Source of the DNA: Pseudomonas nitroreducens TX1
Lineage (GTDB): Bacteria; Pseudomonadota; Gammaproteobacteria; Pseudomonadales; Pseudomonadaceae
Length of the DNA stretch: 41,491 nucleotides
NCBI RefSeq assembly: GCF_000313755.1
Contig: NZ_AMZB01000085.1
Location: 1 to 41,491 of the forward strand
Direction of reading: 5' to 3'
Shown here: positions 33,795 through 41,491 of the stretch, one piece after another
Layout: each line of letters begins with the position of its first letter
Numbering within the stretch: position 1 is the stretch's first letter
Translations under genes and position numbers: made by a program
Notes under the pieces: model-generated
The model's database searches: none
What the model was told of the DNA's origin: nothing
What the model saw: only the letters and a program-made list of their open reading frames with translations

Positions 33795-35903
33795 GTGCAT
33801 CGATCCGTCCGCGTCCCTTTGCCGCTCTCCCTGCTTGCCGCATTGCTGGCGGGCAAGGTTGTGGCGGGCGACCTGTTCGTGGACAGCCTCGATGTCCCGG
33901 AAGTTCTGACCGCGACGCGGCTCAAACAGTCCCCCGCCGAAGTTCCCGGCAGCATGACGGTACTCGACCGCGACCTGATCAAGGCCTCCGGCGCCCGCGA
34001 CATTCCCGAGCTGATGCGCCTGGTGCCGGGCATGATGGTCGGCTACCTGTCGGGCAACCAGGCGACGGTGAACTACCACGGTACCAACGTCACCGAGGCG
34101 CGGCGTTTGCAGGTACTGGTCGACGGCCGCTCGGTGTACCGCCCCGGCCTGGCCACGGTGGACTGGAGCGACATCCCGGTGGCCATCGAGGACATCGACC
34201 GCATCGAGGTCTTCCGCGGGCCCAACGCCGTGAGTTACGGCGCCAACGCGCTGATGGGGGTGATCAACATCCTCACTCGCCACCCCGCCGACAGCCAGGG
34301 CACACGGCTGAAATACACCGCCGGGCAGAACGGCGTTCGCGACTGGTACGCCAGCCAGGGCATCCATGGCCGTTCCGGCGACTACCGGCTGTCGCTCTCC
34401 GGCCAGGAAGACGATGGCTTCGACCACGACCAGCACGGCCGCGACTACCGCGATGGCCGTCGCCTGAGCCGCTTCAACCTGGTGGCCAGCCACAGCCTGG
34501 ACCTGCGCAACAGCCTGGACTGGCAGCTCGCCGCGAAGGAAGGCAGCAACCAGCGGCCCTACGGCTACGAGCCGATCTTCGGCAACATCGCCCCTGGCGA
34601 CAATGACTCCGACCTGACTGCCCGCGATTACGCAGGCTCGATGCGCTGGACGTTCGACGCCAACCCTGAGCACAGCCTCTACGTGCAGGGATACGCCGAA
34701 CACTGGGAGCGCCTGCAGGACTTCGACGCGTGCGAAGCGCAGATCGCCTTCAGCCCGCAGCTCGCGCAGTTGTGGGAATTGGACCCGAAATATGTGCAGA
34801 ATTTCGCCGATGCTCTGCCGCGCATTCCCCGCGGCACGCCGCAGAAGCAGGCGCTGGCACGACAGGTCGTCCAGCAATTGGCGGGCGGCGCCTATCTGCC
34901 GGTCTGCGGGCAGGTGAACCAGAACATCCGCGAGACCCGCTACGACCTGGAAGTCCAGGACACGCTGAACCTTGCCGACGGCGTTCGGCTGGTCAGCGGC
35001 ATGAGCTACCGCCACGACCAGGCCACCTCGGAAACCTACTTCGACGGCACGGTGAACAACGATATCTGGCGCCTGTTCGGCCAGCTGGAATGGCACCTGG
35101 CACCGCACTGGCTGCTGCAGGGCGGCGCGATGGCGGAGGACGACCAGCGCTCCGGCAGCTCGATCAGCCCGCGCATCGCCCTCAACTATCTGATCACCCC
35201 GCGCCACAGCCTGCGCGCCGTGTATTCCGAGGCGGTGCGCTCGCCGGACATGTACGAGAACGACGTGAACTGGAGCTACCGCGTGCGCAACCTCTCGACG
35301 CCCGTGTACGGCCAGTCCAGCGCCTACTACTTCGCCCGCGCCCACGGGCCGGGCGACCTCGACCAGGAGCGCATGCGCTCGCGGGAAATCGGCTACAACG
35401 GCCAGTTCGACGAACTCGGCCTGGCGCTGGACATCAAAGCCTACTACGACGAAATCCACGGGCTGATCAGCGATCCCTTGAAGGTCTCCGACTTCGAACC
35501 AACCAACGACAACGACATCCGCTTCAGTGGCGCCGAGACCCAGCTCGACTGGCGCCTGACGCGCCAGGACCGCGTGCGCCTGACCTATGCCTATGTCGAC
35601 TACGAGGCGAGCAGCCGCTACGACCAGCGCCTGACCGCGCGCAACAGCGGCTCGGCCGGCTGGATGCGCGACTGGGGGCGCGGCTGGTCCAGCTCGGTCT
35701 TCTACTACGGTGACGACGCGCTGAACGAGCACCGCTTCGAGCGTGTCGACCTGCGCGTCGCCAAGCGCATCCCCCTGGGCCGCGCGGCGCTGGAACTGGC
35801 CGGCGTACTGCAACAGCGTCTGGACGACGAACCGCTGACCTGGCCGGAAAACCGCTACGACAATCGCCACCTGCTCTATTTCAGCGCCGAGGTGGACTTC
35901 TAG
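33795..35903 (+). CDS. TonB-dependent outer-membrane receptor
   Basis: 702 residues from GTG 33795 (AAGG upstream). A signal peptide covers about 1-24 (LPLSLLAALLAGKVVAG). A possible TonB box/plug start is DVPEVLTATRLKQSPAEVPGS, then the plug domain (about 38-155) with ARDIPELMRLVPGMMVGYLSG, LVDGRSVYRPG and IEVFRGPNAVSYGANALMGVINILT. The barrel ends in a terminal Phe (LLYFSAEVDF), the outer-membrane assembly signal. It lacks the extra N-terminal domain of sigma/anti-sigma transducers. The ligand is unknown; no siderophore gene is nearby. It is followed after 1 bp by a periplasmic binding protein gene and then a hybrid kinase gene, suggesting ligand delivery for sensing. Confidence 0.93.
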   Translation: MHRSVRVPLPLSLLAALLAGKVVAGDLFVDSLDVPEVLTATRLKQSPAEVPGSMTVLDRDLIKASGARDIPELMRLVPGMMVGYLSGNQATVNYHGTNVTEARRLQVLVDGRSVYRPGLATVDWSDIPVAIEDIDRIEVFRGPNAVSYGANALMGVINILTRHPADSQGTRLKYTAGQNGVRDWYASQGIHGRSGDYRLSLSGQEDDGFDHDQHGRDYRDGRRLSRFNLVASHSLDLRNSLDWQLAAKEGSNQRPYGYEPIFGNIAPGDNDSDLTARDYAGSMRWTFDANPEHSLYVQGYAEHWERLQDFDACEAQIAFSPQLAQLWELDPKYVQNFADALPRIPRGTPQKQALARQVVQQLAGGAYLPVCGQVNQNIRETRYDLEVQDTLNLADGVRLVSGMSYRHDQATSETYFDGTVNNDIWRLFGQLEWHLAPHWLLQGGAMAEDDQRSGSSISPRIALNYLITPRHSLRAVYSEAVRSPDMYENDVNWSYRVRNLSTPVYGQSSAYYFARAHGPGDLDQERMRSREIGYNGQFDELGLALDIKAYYDEIHGLISDPLKVSDFEPTNDNDIRFSGAETQLDWRLTRQDRVRLTYAYVDYEASSRYDQRLTARNSGSAGWMRDWGRGWSSSVFYYGDDALNEHRFERVDLRVAKRIPLGRAALELAGVLQQRLDDEPLTWPENRYDNRHLLYFSAEVDF

Positions 35904-35904
35904 C

Positions 35905-36825
35905 ATGTCTGCCCCCCGCTCAAGGATGAGCCGCACAACCCTCCGCATCGCCCTGCTGCTCTGGCTGGCCTGCCTGTTCGCGCTGCCGGCCCAGGCCCGC
36001 GAAATCTTGCTGGTGAGCACCGAACAGAGCCCGGCGCTGCAGGACTTTGCCGAGGCCCTGGCACAACTTCGTCCTGACGATCAGGTGCGCCTGGAATCAC
36101 CGGAGAACCTGCCGCCCGCCGCCAAGCTGGATGGCGAGACGCGCCTGTTGCTGCTCGGCAGCGGCGCGCTGAATTGGCGCCTGGCCAGCCACGACGCACC
36201 GCCGGCATTGACCCTGTTGGTCAGCCGCGTCGAAGCCCGGCAGGTGCTGGGCGAGCGCGACCCGCCGCACCTGAGCCTGCTGTGGAGCGATCCGCCGCCG
36301 GCACGCCAACTGGCCTTGGCCCTGCAGCTCAACCCACGCCCGCAACGCATCGGCGTGCTGGTCGGGCCGAGCAGCGAATTTCTGCTGAAAGAGCTCCAGC
36401 ACACCGCCGCCCAACTCGGAGTGGAGCTGGTCAGTGAGCTGCAGACCCGCGCCGAAGACAACCGCCCGCTGCGAGAACTGCTCGGTCGCAGTGACCTGCT
36501 GCTCGGGCTGGACGACAAACAGCTTTATAACGCGCAAACCATCAAGGGCATCCTGCTCAGCGCCTACGCCGAAAACCGGGCGCTGATCGGTCCCACTGCA
36601 GCCTTCGTGAAGGCCGGCAGCCTGGCCAGCACCTACAGCGACCAGAGCGACTGGCTCGAAACCCTCGACACCCTGCTCGACGAGCCGGCGGAGCACTGGC
36701 CCCGCAGCCGCTACCCCGACCGCTTCAAGGTGCAGAGCAACCGCCAGGTGGCGCGCTCGCTCGGCATCGACCTGCCAGTTGACGCGGAACTCGCGCAGCG
36801 CCTGGCCGAAGGAGAGAAACCATGA
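35905..36825 (+). CDS. Orphan periplasmic substrate-binding protein (ABC_sub_bind-like)
   Basis: 306 residues. Signal peptide about 1-31 ([21 protein letters not shown], cut before REILLVS). The mature part has the two-lobed layout of the uncharacterised ABC substrate-binding group (TrpX/YtrF-like PF04392): [89 protein letters not shown]. No ABC permease or ATPase gene is present. It starts just after the receptor stop and overlaps the kinase start (ATGA), so it probably presents a ligand to the kinase. An earlier start is favoured over ATG 35926 by AGGTGGA spacing. Confidence 0.85.
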   Translation: MSAPRSRMSRTTLRIALLLWLACLFALPAQAREILLVSTEQSPALQDFAEALAQLRPDDQVRLESPENLPPAAKLDGETRLLLLGSGALNWRLASHDAPPALTLLVSRVEARQVLGERDPPHLSLLWSDPPPARQLALALQLNPRPQRIGVLVGPSSEFLLKELQHTAAQLGVELVSELQTRAEDNRPLRELLGRSDLLLGLDDKQLYNAQTIKGILLSAYAENRALIGPTAAFVKAGSLASTYSDQSDWLETLDTLLDEPAEHWPRSRYPDRFKVQSNRQVARSLGIDLPVDAELAQRLAEGEKP

Positions 36826-38738
36826 GTTCCCGCAAGAGCTGGAACATCCAGACGCGCATGCTGGCCATCAGCCTCGGCCCGGCGCTGCTGCTCACCGTGC
36901 TGCTGACCGGTTACTTCACCTACTCGCGTCTGCAGGACCTGCGCCTGGAGTCCAACCACACCGGCCAGCTGATCGCCAATCAACTCGCCCCGGCGGCGGA
37001 ATACGGGGTGATCTCCGGCAACCTTCCGGTGCTGCAGAGCCTGCTGCGCGCGACCCTGAGCACCGCCCACGTACGCTTCATTGAAGTACGCGACCGCGGC
37101 GACAACATACTCGTCTACGTCGAGCACGCCGCCGATCCCGCGCAGGCGAGCACCAAGGTGGAGATCTTCCACGCCTCGATCCAGCGCGAGAACATCACCC
37201 TCAACGGCAGCGGGCTGGCCGATTCCAACGACATGCTGCCGGCTGCCGCACCGCCCACTGGCGACTATCTCGGCCGCGTGGTGGTCGGCATGGCCAGCGA
37301 TGCCTTCAGCGAACGCCAGCAGGAAATCCTCCTCAAGGCGAGCCTGCTCGCACTGTTCGCGTTGATCCTCACCTATCTGCTGGCGCGGCGCCTCGCCCGC
37401 CGCCTGGCCGCGCCGATCCGCACCATGGGCCGCGCCGTGCAGGCGATCCAGACCGGCGACTACCACACCACCCTGCCGGTGCCGGACGACGGCGAAGTCG
37501 GCGACCTGGCCCGGCACATCAACAACCTTGCCCGCGGCCTGCAGCAGGCCAGCCTGGAGCAGGAGCGCAGCATCGCCCAGTTGGTCGCGGCGCGGGAGGA
37601 AGCCGAAGAGGCCAACCGCGCCAAGTCCGACTTCCTGGCGATGATGAGCCACGAACTGCGCACTCCGATGAACGGCGTGCTGGGTATGCTGCAGTTGCTG
37701 GAAACCACCGAGCTGAACCAGGAGCAGGCCGAGTACAGCGCGCTGGCCACCGAATCCACCGAGCACCTGCTCAAGGTGATCAACGACATCCTCGACTTCT
37801 CTCGCGTCGAGCGCGGCGCCCTGGAGTTGGAGCGCATCCCGTTCAACCTGTTGGAGCTGATCCAGAGCTCGATCCAGGTCTTCCAGCACAGCGCCCAGCA
37901 ACGCGGGCTGGAGCTGGAAATGAAGGTTCAGGCGGGCCTCGACAACCTGGAGGTGCAGGGCGACCCGACGCGCATCCGGCAGATCCTGGTCAACCTGTTG
38001 GGCAACGCCCTGAAGTTTACCGAGGACGGCGGTGTGCGCCTGGAAGCCACCTGGCAGGCGCTGGACGACGAAGTGCTGTGGCTCAGCTGCTCGGTGCAGG
38101 ACAGCGGCATCGGCATCTCCCACGAGCGCCTGGAGCACATGTTCGAAGCCTTCCAGCAGGCGGACTCGTCCACCTCGCGGCGCTACGGCGGCACCGGGCT
38201 GGGGCTGTCCATCGCGCGCACCCTGGCCGAGCGGATGGGCGGCACCCTGGGCGCCGTCAGCGAAGAGGGCTGTGGCTCGACCTTCACCCTGGAAATTCCG
38301 CTGCCCTTCCGGGAGCGTCAGAGCGCCGCAGAGAGCGGATTGACGGGTGTCGATGCCCTTGCCACTGGTCAGTCCGTACTGCTGGTGGAGGACAACCCGG
38401 TGAATCAAACGGTCATAGAAGCCATGTTGCGCAGCCTGGGTTATCGCGTCACGCTGGTGGGTGACGGCGCCCAGGCAGTGCGCACCTCGGAGCGCGGCGA
38501 ATTCGCGGCGATCCTGATGGATTGCCGGCTGCCGGTGCTCAACGGCTACGAGGCTACCCGGCAGATTCGCGCGAAACCGGGCGGCGAGCAGGTACCGATC
38601 ATCGCCCTGACCGCCAACGCGCTGCAAGGTGACCGCGAAGCGTGCCTGGAGGCGGGAATGAACGATTACCTGGCCAAGCCGTTCAAACGCGCGGAACTGC
38701 AGCGGATTCTGCAGCGCTGGGTTGCCCCAGGTCGTTGA
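36822..38738 (+). CDS. Hybrid sensor histidine kinase (PA1611-like)
   Basis: 638 residues. TM1 about 15-35; periplasmic region about 36-165 with a PAS/CACHE-like look ([35 protein letters not shown]); TM2 about 170-188; HAMP to about 243; short coiled coil. The HisKA domain has His277 ([12 protein letters not shown]), HATPase has [16 protein letters not shown] and [11 protein letters not shown], and the C-terminal receiver has Asp567 ([11 protein letters not shown]) with NDYLAKPFK. There is no Hpt domain, so an external Hpt is needed. Gene order next to fabA suggests PA1611, reported to phosphorylate HptB and to bind RetS. It overlaps the binding-protein gene by 4 bp. Confidence 0.93.
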   Translation: MSSRKSWNIQTRMLAISLGPALLLTVLLTGYFTYSRLQDLRLESNHTGQLIANQLAPAAEYGVISGNLPVLQSLLRATLSTAHVRFIEVRDRGDNILVYVEHAADPAQASTKVEIFHASIQRENITLNGSGLADSNDMLPAAAPPTGDYLGRVVVGMASDAFSERQQEILLKASLLALFALILTYLLARRLARRLAAPIRTMGRAVQAIQTGDYHTTLPVPDDGEVGDLARHINNLARGLQQASLEQERSIAQLVAAREEAEEANRAKSDFLAMMSHELRTPMNGVLGMLQLLETTELNQEQAEYSALATESTEHLLKVINDILDFSRVERGALELERIPFNLLELIQSSIQVFQHSAQQRGLELEMKVQAGLDNLEVQGDPTRIRQILVNLLGNALKFTEDGGVRLEATWQALDDEVLWLSCSVQDSGIGISHERLEHMFEAFQQADSSTSRRYGGTGLGLSIARTLAERMGGTLGAVSEEGCGSTFTLEIPLPFRERQSAAESGLTGVDALATGQSVLLVEDNPVNQTVIEAMLRSLGYRVTLVGDGAQAVRTSERGEFAAILMDCRLPVLNGYEATRQIRAKPGGEQVPIIALTANALQGDREACLEAGMNDYLAKPFKRAELQRILQRWVAPGR

Positions 38739-38812
38739 TCGGCGGAGCGCTTGCCCGCAAACTGCGGACCGGTCCGGGCCTGCGTCCTGACGGAAACCTT
38801 GCGTCGGCGAAA

Positions 38813-38829
38813 AGTGAACAAGCGTTCGC
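38813..38829 (+). promoter_or_regulatory. DesT-like operator upstream of fabA
   Basis: AGTGAACAAGCGTTCGC; its reverse complement GCGAACGCTTGTTCACT differs at two positions from the P. aeruginosa DesT site as remembered (GTGAACGCTTGTTGACT). DesT is a TetR-type regulator of unsaturated fatty-acid genes and has been reported to affect fabAB. The site is 138 bp upstream of the fabA ATG. Confidence 0.55.
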
Positions 38830-38858
38830 CGATTGCTGTGACTTTCACCTAAAGGCAA

Positions 38859-38871
38859 TAGTCTATGACTA
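38859..38871 (+). promoter_or_regulatory. Short dyad in the fabA upstream region
   Basis: TAGTC-TAT-GACTA is a perfect 13-base palindrome about 95 bp before fabA. TTGCTG at 38834-38839 lies at about promoter distance upstream, so the dyad may overlap the fabA -10. The promoter assignment is tentative. Confidence 0.3.
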
Positions 38872-38966
38872 GGCTGCCGCATGACACCGTGACAAGAACA
38901 ACGGAACGCGGCGCCGCAGGCACAAGCCAGACAACGCCTGCTATCCAGGATTTTTGAGGAGCTCGC

Positions 38967-39482
38967 ATGACCAAACAAAACGCCTTCACCCGAGAAGACC
39001 TGCTGCGCTGCAGCCGCGGCGAGCTCTTCGGCCCGGGTAATGCGCAACTGCCCGCCCCGAACATGCTGATGATCGACCGCATCACCCACATCAGTGATGT
39101 TGGCGGCAAGTACGGCAAGGGCGAACTGGTCGCCGAGCTGGATATCAACCCGGACCTGTGGTTCTTCGCCTGCCACTTCGAAGGCGACCCCGTCATGCCG
39201 GGCTGCCTGGGCCTCGACGCCATGTGGCAGCTGGTGGGCTTCCACCTTGGCTGGCAGGGCAACCCCGGCCGCGGCCGCGCCCTGGGTTCGGGCGAAGTGA
39301 AGTTCTTCGGCCAGGTCCTGCCGACCGCCAAGAAAGTCACCTACAACATTCACATCAAGCGTACGATCAATCGTTCGCTGATCCTGGCCATCGCCGACGG
39401 CACCGTCAGCGTCGATGGCCGCGAAATCTACAGCGCCGAAGGCCTCCGCGTCGGCCTGTTCACTTCCACTGACAGCTTCTAA
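38967..39482 (+). CDS. fabA: 3-hydroxydecanoyl-[ACP] dehydratase/isomerase
   Basis: 171 residues, hotdog fold. His70 ([10 protein letters not shown]) and Asp84 ([11 protein letters not shown]) stand at the same positions as in E. coli FabA. It dehydrates 3-hydroxydecanoyl-ACP and isomerises the trans-2 product to cis-3-decenoyl-ACP, the entry to unsaturated fatty acids without oxygen. GAGGAG lies upstream of the ATG. It is followed by fabB after 10 bp, the usual Pseudomonas fabAB operon. A DesT-like site lies upstream. Confidence 0.98.
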   Translation: MTKQNAFTREDLLRCSRGELFGPGNAQLPAPNMLMIDRITHISDVGGKYGKGELVAELDINPDLWFFACHFEGDPVMPGCLGLDAMWQLVGFHLGWQGNPGRGRALGSGEVKFFGQVLPTAKKVTYNIHIKRTINRSLILAIADGTVSVDGREIYSAEGLRVGLFTSTDSF

Positions 39483-39492
39483 GGGTATCCGC

Positions 39493-40710
39493 ATGCGTCG
39501 CGTCGTGATCACCGGTCTGGGCATCGTTTCCTGCCTGGGCAATGACAAAGACACCGTCTCCGCCAACCTGCGTGCAGGCCGTGCTGGCATCCGCCACAAC
39601 CCGAGCTACGCCGAGATGGGCCTGCGCAGCCACGTGTCCGGTTCGGTCAACCTGAACCTGGAAGAGCTGATCGACCGCAAGGTCTTCCGCTTCATGGGCG
39701 ACGCCGCCGCTTATGCCTACCTGGCAATGGAACAGGCGATCAAGGACTCCGGCCTCACCCCCGAGCAGATCTCCAACCCGCGCACCGGCCTGATCGCCGG
39801 CTCCGGCGGTGCTTCCACCCTGAACCAGATGGAAGCTATCGACACCCTGCGCGAGAAGGGCGTCAAGCGCATCGGCCCATACCGCGTCACCCGCACCATG
39901 GGCAGCACTGTATCCGCCTGCCTGGCCACTCCCTTCCAGATCAAGGGCGTGAACTACTCCATCTCCTCGGCCTGCGCCACCAGCGCGCATTGCATCGGCC
40001 AGGCCATGGAGCAGATCCAACTGGGCAAGCAGGACGTCGTCTTCGCGGGCGGCGGTGAGGAAGAACACTGGAGCCAGAGCTGCCTGTTCGATGCCATGGG
40101 CGCCCTCTCCACCCAGTACAACGACACCCCGGAAAAGGCCTCGCGCGCCTACGACGCCAAGCGTGACGGTTTCGTCATCGCCGGCGGCGGCGGCATGGTC
40201 GTGGTCGAAGAACTGGAACACGCGCTCAAGCGTGGTGCCAAGATCTACGCCGAAATCGTTGGTTACGGTGCAACTTCCGATGGCTACGACATGGTCGCCC
40301 CGAGCGGCGAAGGCGCCATCCGCTGCATGCAGCAGGCCCTGTCGACCGTGGACACCCCGATCGACTACCTGAACACCCACGGCACCTCCACCCCGGTCGG
40401 CGATGTCGCTGAAATCCGTGGCGTACGTGCCGTGTTCGGCGACAAGGCTCCGGCCATCAGCTCCACCAAGAGCCTGTCCGGTCACTCCTTGGGCGCCGCA
40501 GGCGTTCACGAAGCGATCTACTGCCTGCTGATGATGGAAGGCAACTTCATCGCCGGCTCCGCGAACATCGACGAGCTGGACCCGGAAGTCGCCGACCTGC
40601 CGATTCTGCGCGAGACCCTTGAGAACGCGAGGATCGACACCGTCATGAGCAACAGCTTCGGCTTCGGCGGCACCAACGCCACCCTGGTCCTGAAACGCCA
40701 CAACGGCTGA
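39493..40710 (+). CDS. fabB: Beta-ketoacyl-[ACP] synthase I
   Basis: 405 residues, thiolase fold. The catalytic triad is Cys161 ([12 protein letters not shown]), His296 ([12 protein letters not shown]) and His331 (SGHSLGAAG). It elongates cis-3-decenoyl-ACP and other acyl chains and, with FabA, makes cis-vaccenic and palmitoleic acids. The start at ATG 39493 ([17 protein letters not shown]) matches FabB; AAGGG lies just upstream. The operon ends in a strong terminator 17 bp downstream. Confidence 0.98.
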   Translation: MRRVVITGLGIVSCLGNDKDTVSANLRAGRAGIRHNPSYAEMGLRSHVSGSVNLNLEELIDRKVFRFMGDAAAYAYLAMEQAIKDSGLTPEQISNPRTGLIAGSGGASTLNQMEAIDTLREKGVKRIGPYRVTRTMGSTVSACLATPFQIKGVNYSISSACATSAHCIGQAMEQIQLGKQDVVFAGGGEEEHWSQSCLFDAMGALSTQYNDTPEKASRAYDAKRDGFVIAGGGGMVVVEELEHALKRGAKIYAEIVGYGATSDGYDMVAPSGEGAIRCMQQALSTVDTPIDYLNTHGTSTPVGDVAEIRGVRAVFGDKAPAISSTKSLSGHSLGAAGVHEAIYCLLMMEGNFIAGSANIDELDPEVADLPILRETLENARIDTVMSNSFGFGGTNATLVLKRHNG

Positions 40711-40727
40711 TCAGTGATCAACACAAG

Positions 40728-40752
40728 AAAGGCGCCCCAGGGCGCCTTTTTT
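40728..40752 (+). terminator. Rho-independent terminator of fabAB
   Basis: A 9-bp stem, AAAGGCGCC / GGCGCCTTT with loop CCAG, followed by further Ts to 40752. It starts 17 bases after the fabB stop. Confidence 0.92.
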
Positions 40753-40828
40753 GTTGCCTGCGATTCCGCTCTACCCATGCGCTACCGATCACGTCAGGAT
40801 GAGCAGGCTGAGATCAGGGAGCGCATCG

Positions 40829-41287
40829 ATGAGATTGACGATCAGGCAAGCCCATAGCGACGACGCCAAGGCCATCAGCCAGGTGATAGTAGCGGCCGTC
40901 CAAGAGAGCAACAGCCAGGACTATCCGGAGAGCGTTATCGCATCAGTAGTGGCGAATTTCACGCCTGGGCGGGTGCTGGAGTTGCTGGAGCAACGCCTGG
41001 TCTTCGTCGCCTTGCTGGACGACAGGATCGTGGGCACTGGCGCCCTGGATGGCGATGTCGTGCGCAGCCTCTTCATAACCCCTCCGCAGCAACGCAGAGG
41101 CATCGGCCAGGCCCTGATGAGCCGAATAGAGAAAGCCGCCCTGGAGCGCAGCATAGAGGCCCTGCTGGTCCCCGCTTCCATCACTGCTGAGAGCTTCTAC
41201 GCTCGCCTGGGCTATTGCGTGCTGCGCGAACGACTCCACGGCGAAGAGCGCACCCTCATCATGACCAAGCCCCTCAGCCCTTTGTAG
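40829..41287 (+). CDS. GNAT family N-acetyltransferase
   Basis: 152 residues. The acetyl-CoA binding region is VVRSLFITPPQQRRGIGQALMSRIEKAAL, with the Q/R-x-x-G-x-G/A motif (QRRGIGQA). The N-terminus MRLTIRQAHSDDAKAISQVI and the late strand SITAESFYARLGYCVLRER complete the fold. AGGGAG is 8 or more bases upstream of ATG 40829; the frame is open further upstream but has no coding character. The acyl acceptor is unknown. Slightly lower GC3 than fabAB. It is a single gene between the fabAB terminator and the rRNA operon end. Confidence 0.92.
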   Translation: MRLTIRQAHSDDAKAISQVIVAAVQESNSQDYPESVIASVVANFTPGRVLELLEQRLVFVALLDDRIVGTGALDGDVVRSLFITPPQQRRGIGQALMSRIEKAALERSIEALLVPASITAESFYARLGYCVLRERLHGEERTLIMTKPLSPL

Positions 41288-41361
41288 GAGCGAGCCTGTC
41301 TCCGACTAACGCCAGAACTGCTCACCGTGCCAATCGGTCCCCTCTCCCTTCAGGGAGAGGG
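41283..41361. repeat. Solo copies of both repeat families
   Basis: GTAGGAGCGAGCCTGTCTCC at about 41284 is a truncated copy of the first family and overlaps the GNAT stop codon. At 41340-41361 CCCTCTCCC, TTCA and GGGAGAGGG form the perfect palindromic core of the second family without the usual extra GGGAGAGGG; CGGTC precedes it as at 14331. Confidence 0.8.
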
Positions 41362-41413
41362 CGGCGCGCCAAGCGGAAGCATCCCACGGCACAGCGAGTA
41401 TTTTTCCTTCCCC

Positions 41414-41451
41414 AAAAACAAAACCCCCGACCAGCTTTCGCTGATCAGGGG
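41414..41451 (-). terminator. Terminator of an rRNA operon
   Basis: On the minus strand CCCCTGATCAGC, loop GAAA, GCTGGTCGGGGG forms a 12-bp stem with two G-U pairs, followed by TTTTGTTTTT. It lies about 15 bases after the end of 5S rRNA. Confidence 0.9.
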
Positions 41452-41465
41452 CTTTGAAATTAGAA

Positions 41466-41491
41466 GCTTGACGATGACCTACTCTCACATG
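41466..41491 (-). rRNA. rrf: 5S ribosomal RNA, 3' end (partial)
   Basis: The minus strand reads CATGTGAGAGTAGGTCATCG then TCAAGC, the conserved 3' end of Pseudomonas 5S rRNA. The rest of the gene and the rRNA operon lie beyond the window. Confidence 0.93.

Noticed and set aside
33795..35903. Treating the TonB receptor as a sigma-factor transducer
   Set aside because: No N-terminal secretin/TonB short domain before the plug and no sigma/anti-sigma genes next to it.
33609..36020. An 803-codon open frame on the minus strand opposite the TonB receptor gene
   Set aside because: Antisense to a complete receptor with signal peptide and terminal Phe; no domain recognisable in the antisense product.
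36711..39599. A 962-codon open frame on the minus strand opposite the hybrid kinase and fabA
   Set aside because: Same composition artefact; it crosses gene boundaries and an intergenic promoter region.
14248..41361. A CRISPR array built from the recurring palindromes
   Set aside because: Copies are kilobases apart, in both orientations, without regular spacers or cas genes.

Overview
The window is chromosomal DNA of a Pseudomonas close to the P. aeruginosa / P. nitroreducens / P. citronellolis branch. The evidence is high GC with strong GC3 bias, typical Pseudomonas intergenic repeats, a Pseudomonas-type 5S rRNA end at the right edge, and a gene order that, from memory, follows P. aeruginosa PAO1 from about PA1647 back to PA1609. 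No phage, insertion sequence, CRISPR array or tRNA was seen. The only obviously mobile-like module is a small ParD/ParE toxin-antitoxin pair.

Layout. 1-10046: a SulP anion transporter that overlaps tail to tail with a chemoreceptor (candidate FliA promoter), small hypothetical, flavin-reductase-like, lipoprotein and GFA-like genes, the selenophosphate/2-selenouridine pair selD-mnmH, an RssA-like patatin and ParDE. 10119-18277 (minus strand): a complete kdpFABCDE potassium system, with dispersed palindromic repeats in the B-C and C-D gaps and a candidate KdpE operator upstream of kdpF. 18597-21300 (plus): an OmpR-type response regulator, a histidine kinase with a Pro/His-rich sensor loop, and an EF-hand protein, closed by a clear terminator. 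21383-23367: a GntR/FCD regulator and a CynX/NimT-like MFS carrier. 23635-31394 (minus): AI-2E family membrane protein, DUF4892 protein, two alpha/beta hydrolases, LysE exporter with an AraC regulator, and a hotdog thioesterase with an acyl-CoA synthetase whose promoter region carries a perfect 24-bp palindrome. 31775-33612 (minus): gpsA, a DUF4389 gene and sixA. 33795-38738 (plus): TonB-dependent receptor, orphan ABC-type periplasmic binding protein and hybrid sensor kinase. 38967-40710: fabA-fabB with a DesT-like site and a strong terminator. Last come a GNAT acetyltransferase, an rrn terminator and the 3' end of 5S rRNA (minus).

The most interesting unit is the tightly packed receptor / binding protein / hybrid kinase operon. 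It has the parts for carrying a signal from the outer membrane through the periplasm to a phosphorelay. Its kinase is probably the counterpart of PA1611, known to feed HptB and to interact with RetS. Second is the response regulator-kinase-EF-hand cluster, with 11-bp direct repeats ahead of the EF-hand gene. Third is a family of palindromic repeats that occur as reverse/forward pairs (REPIN-like), one pair lying inside the kdp operon.
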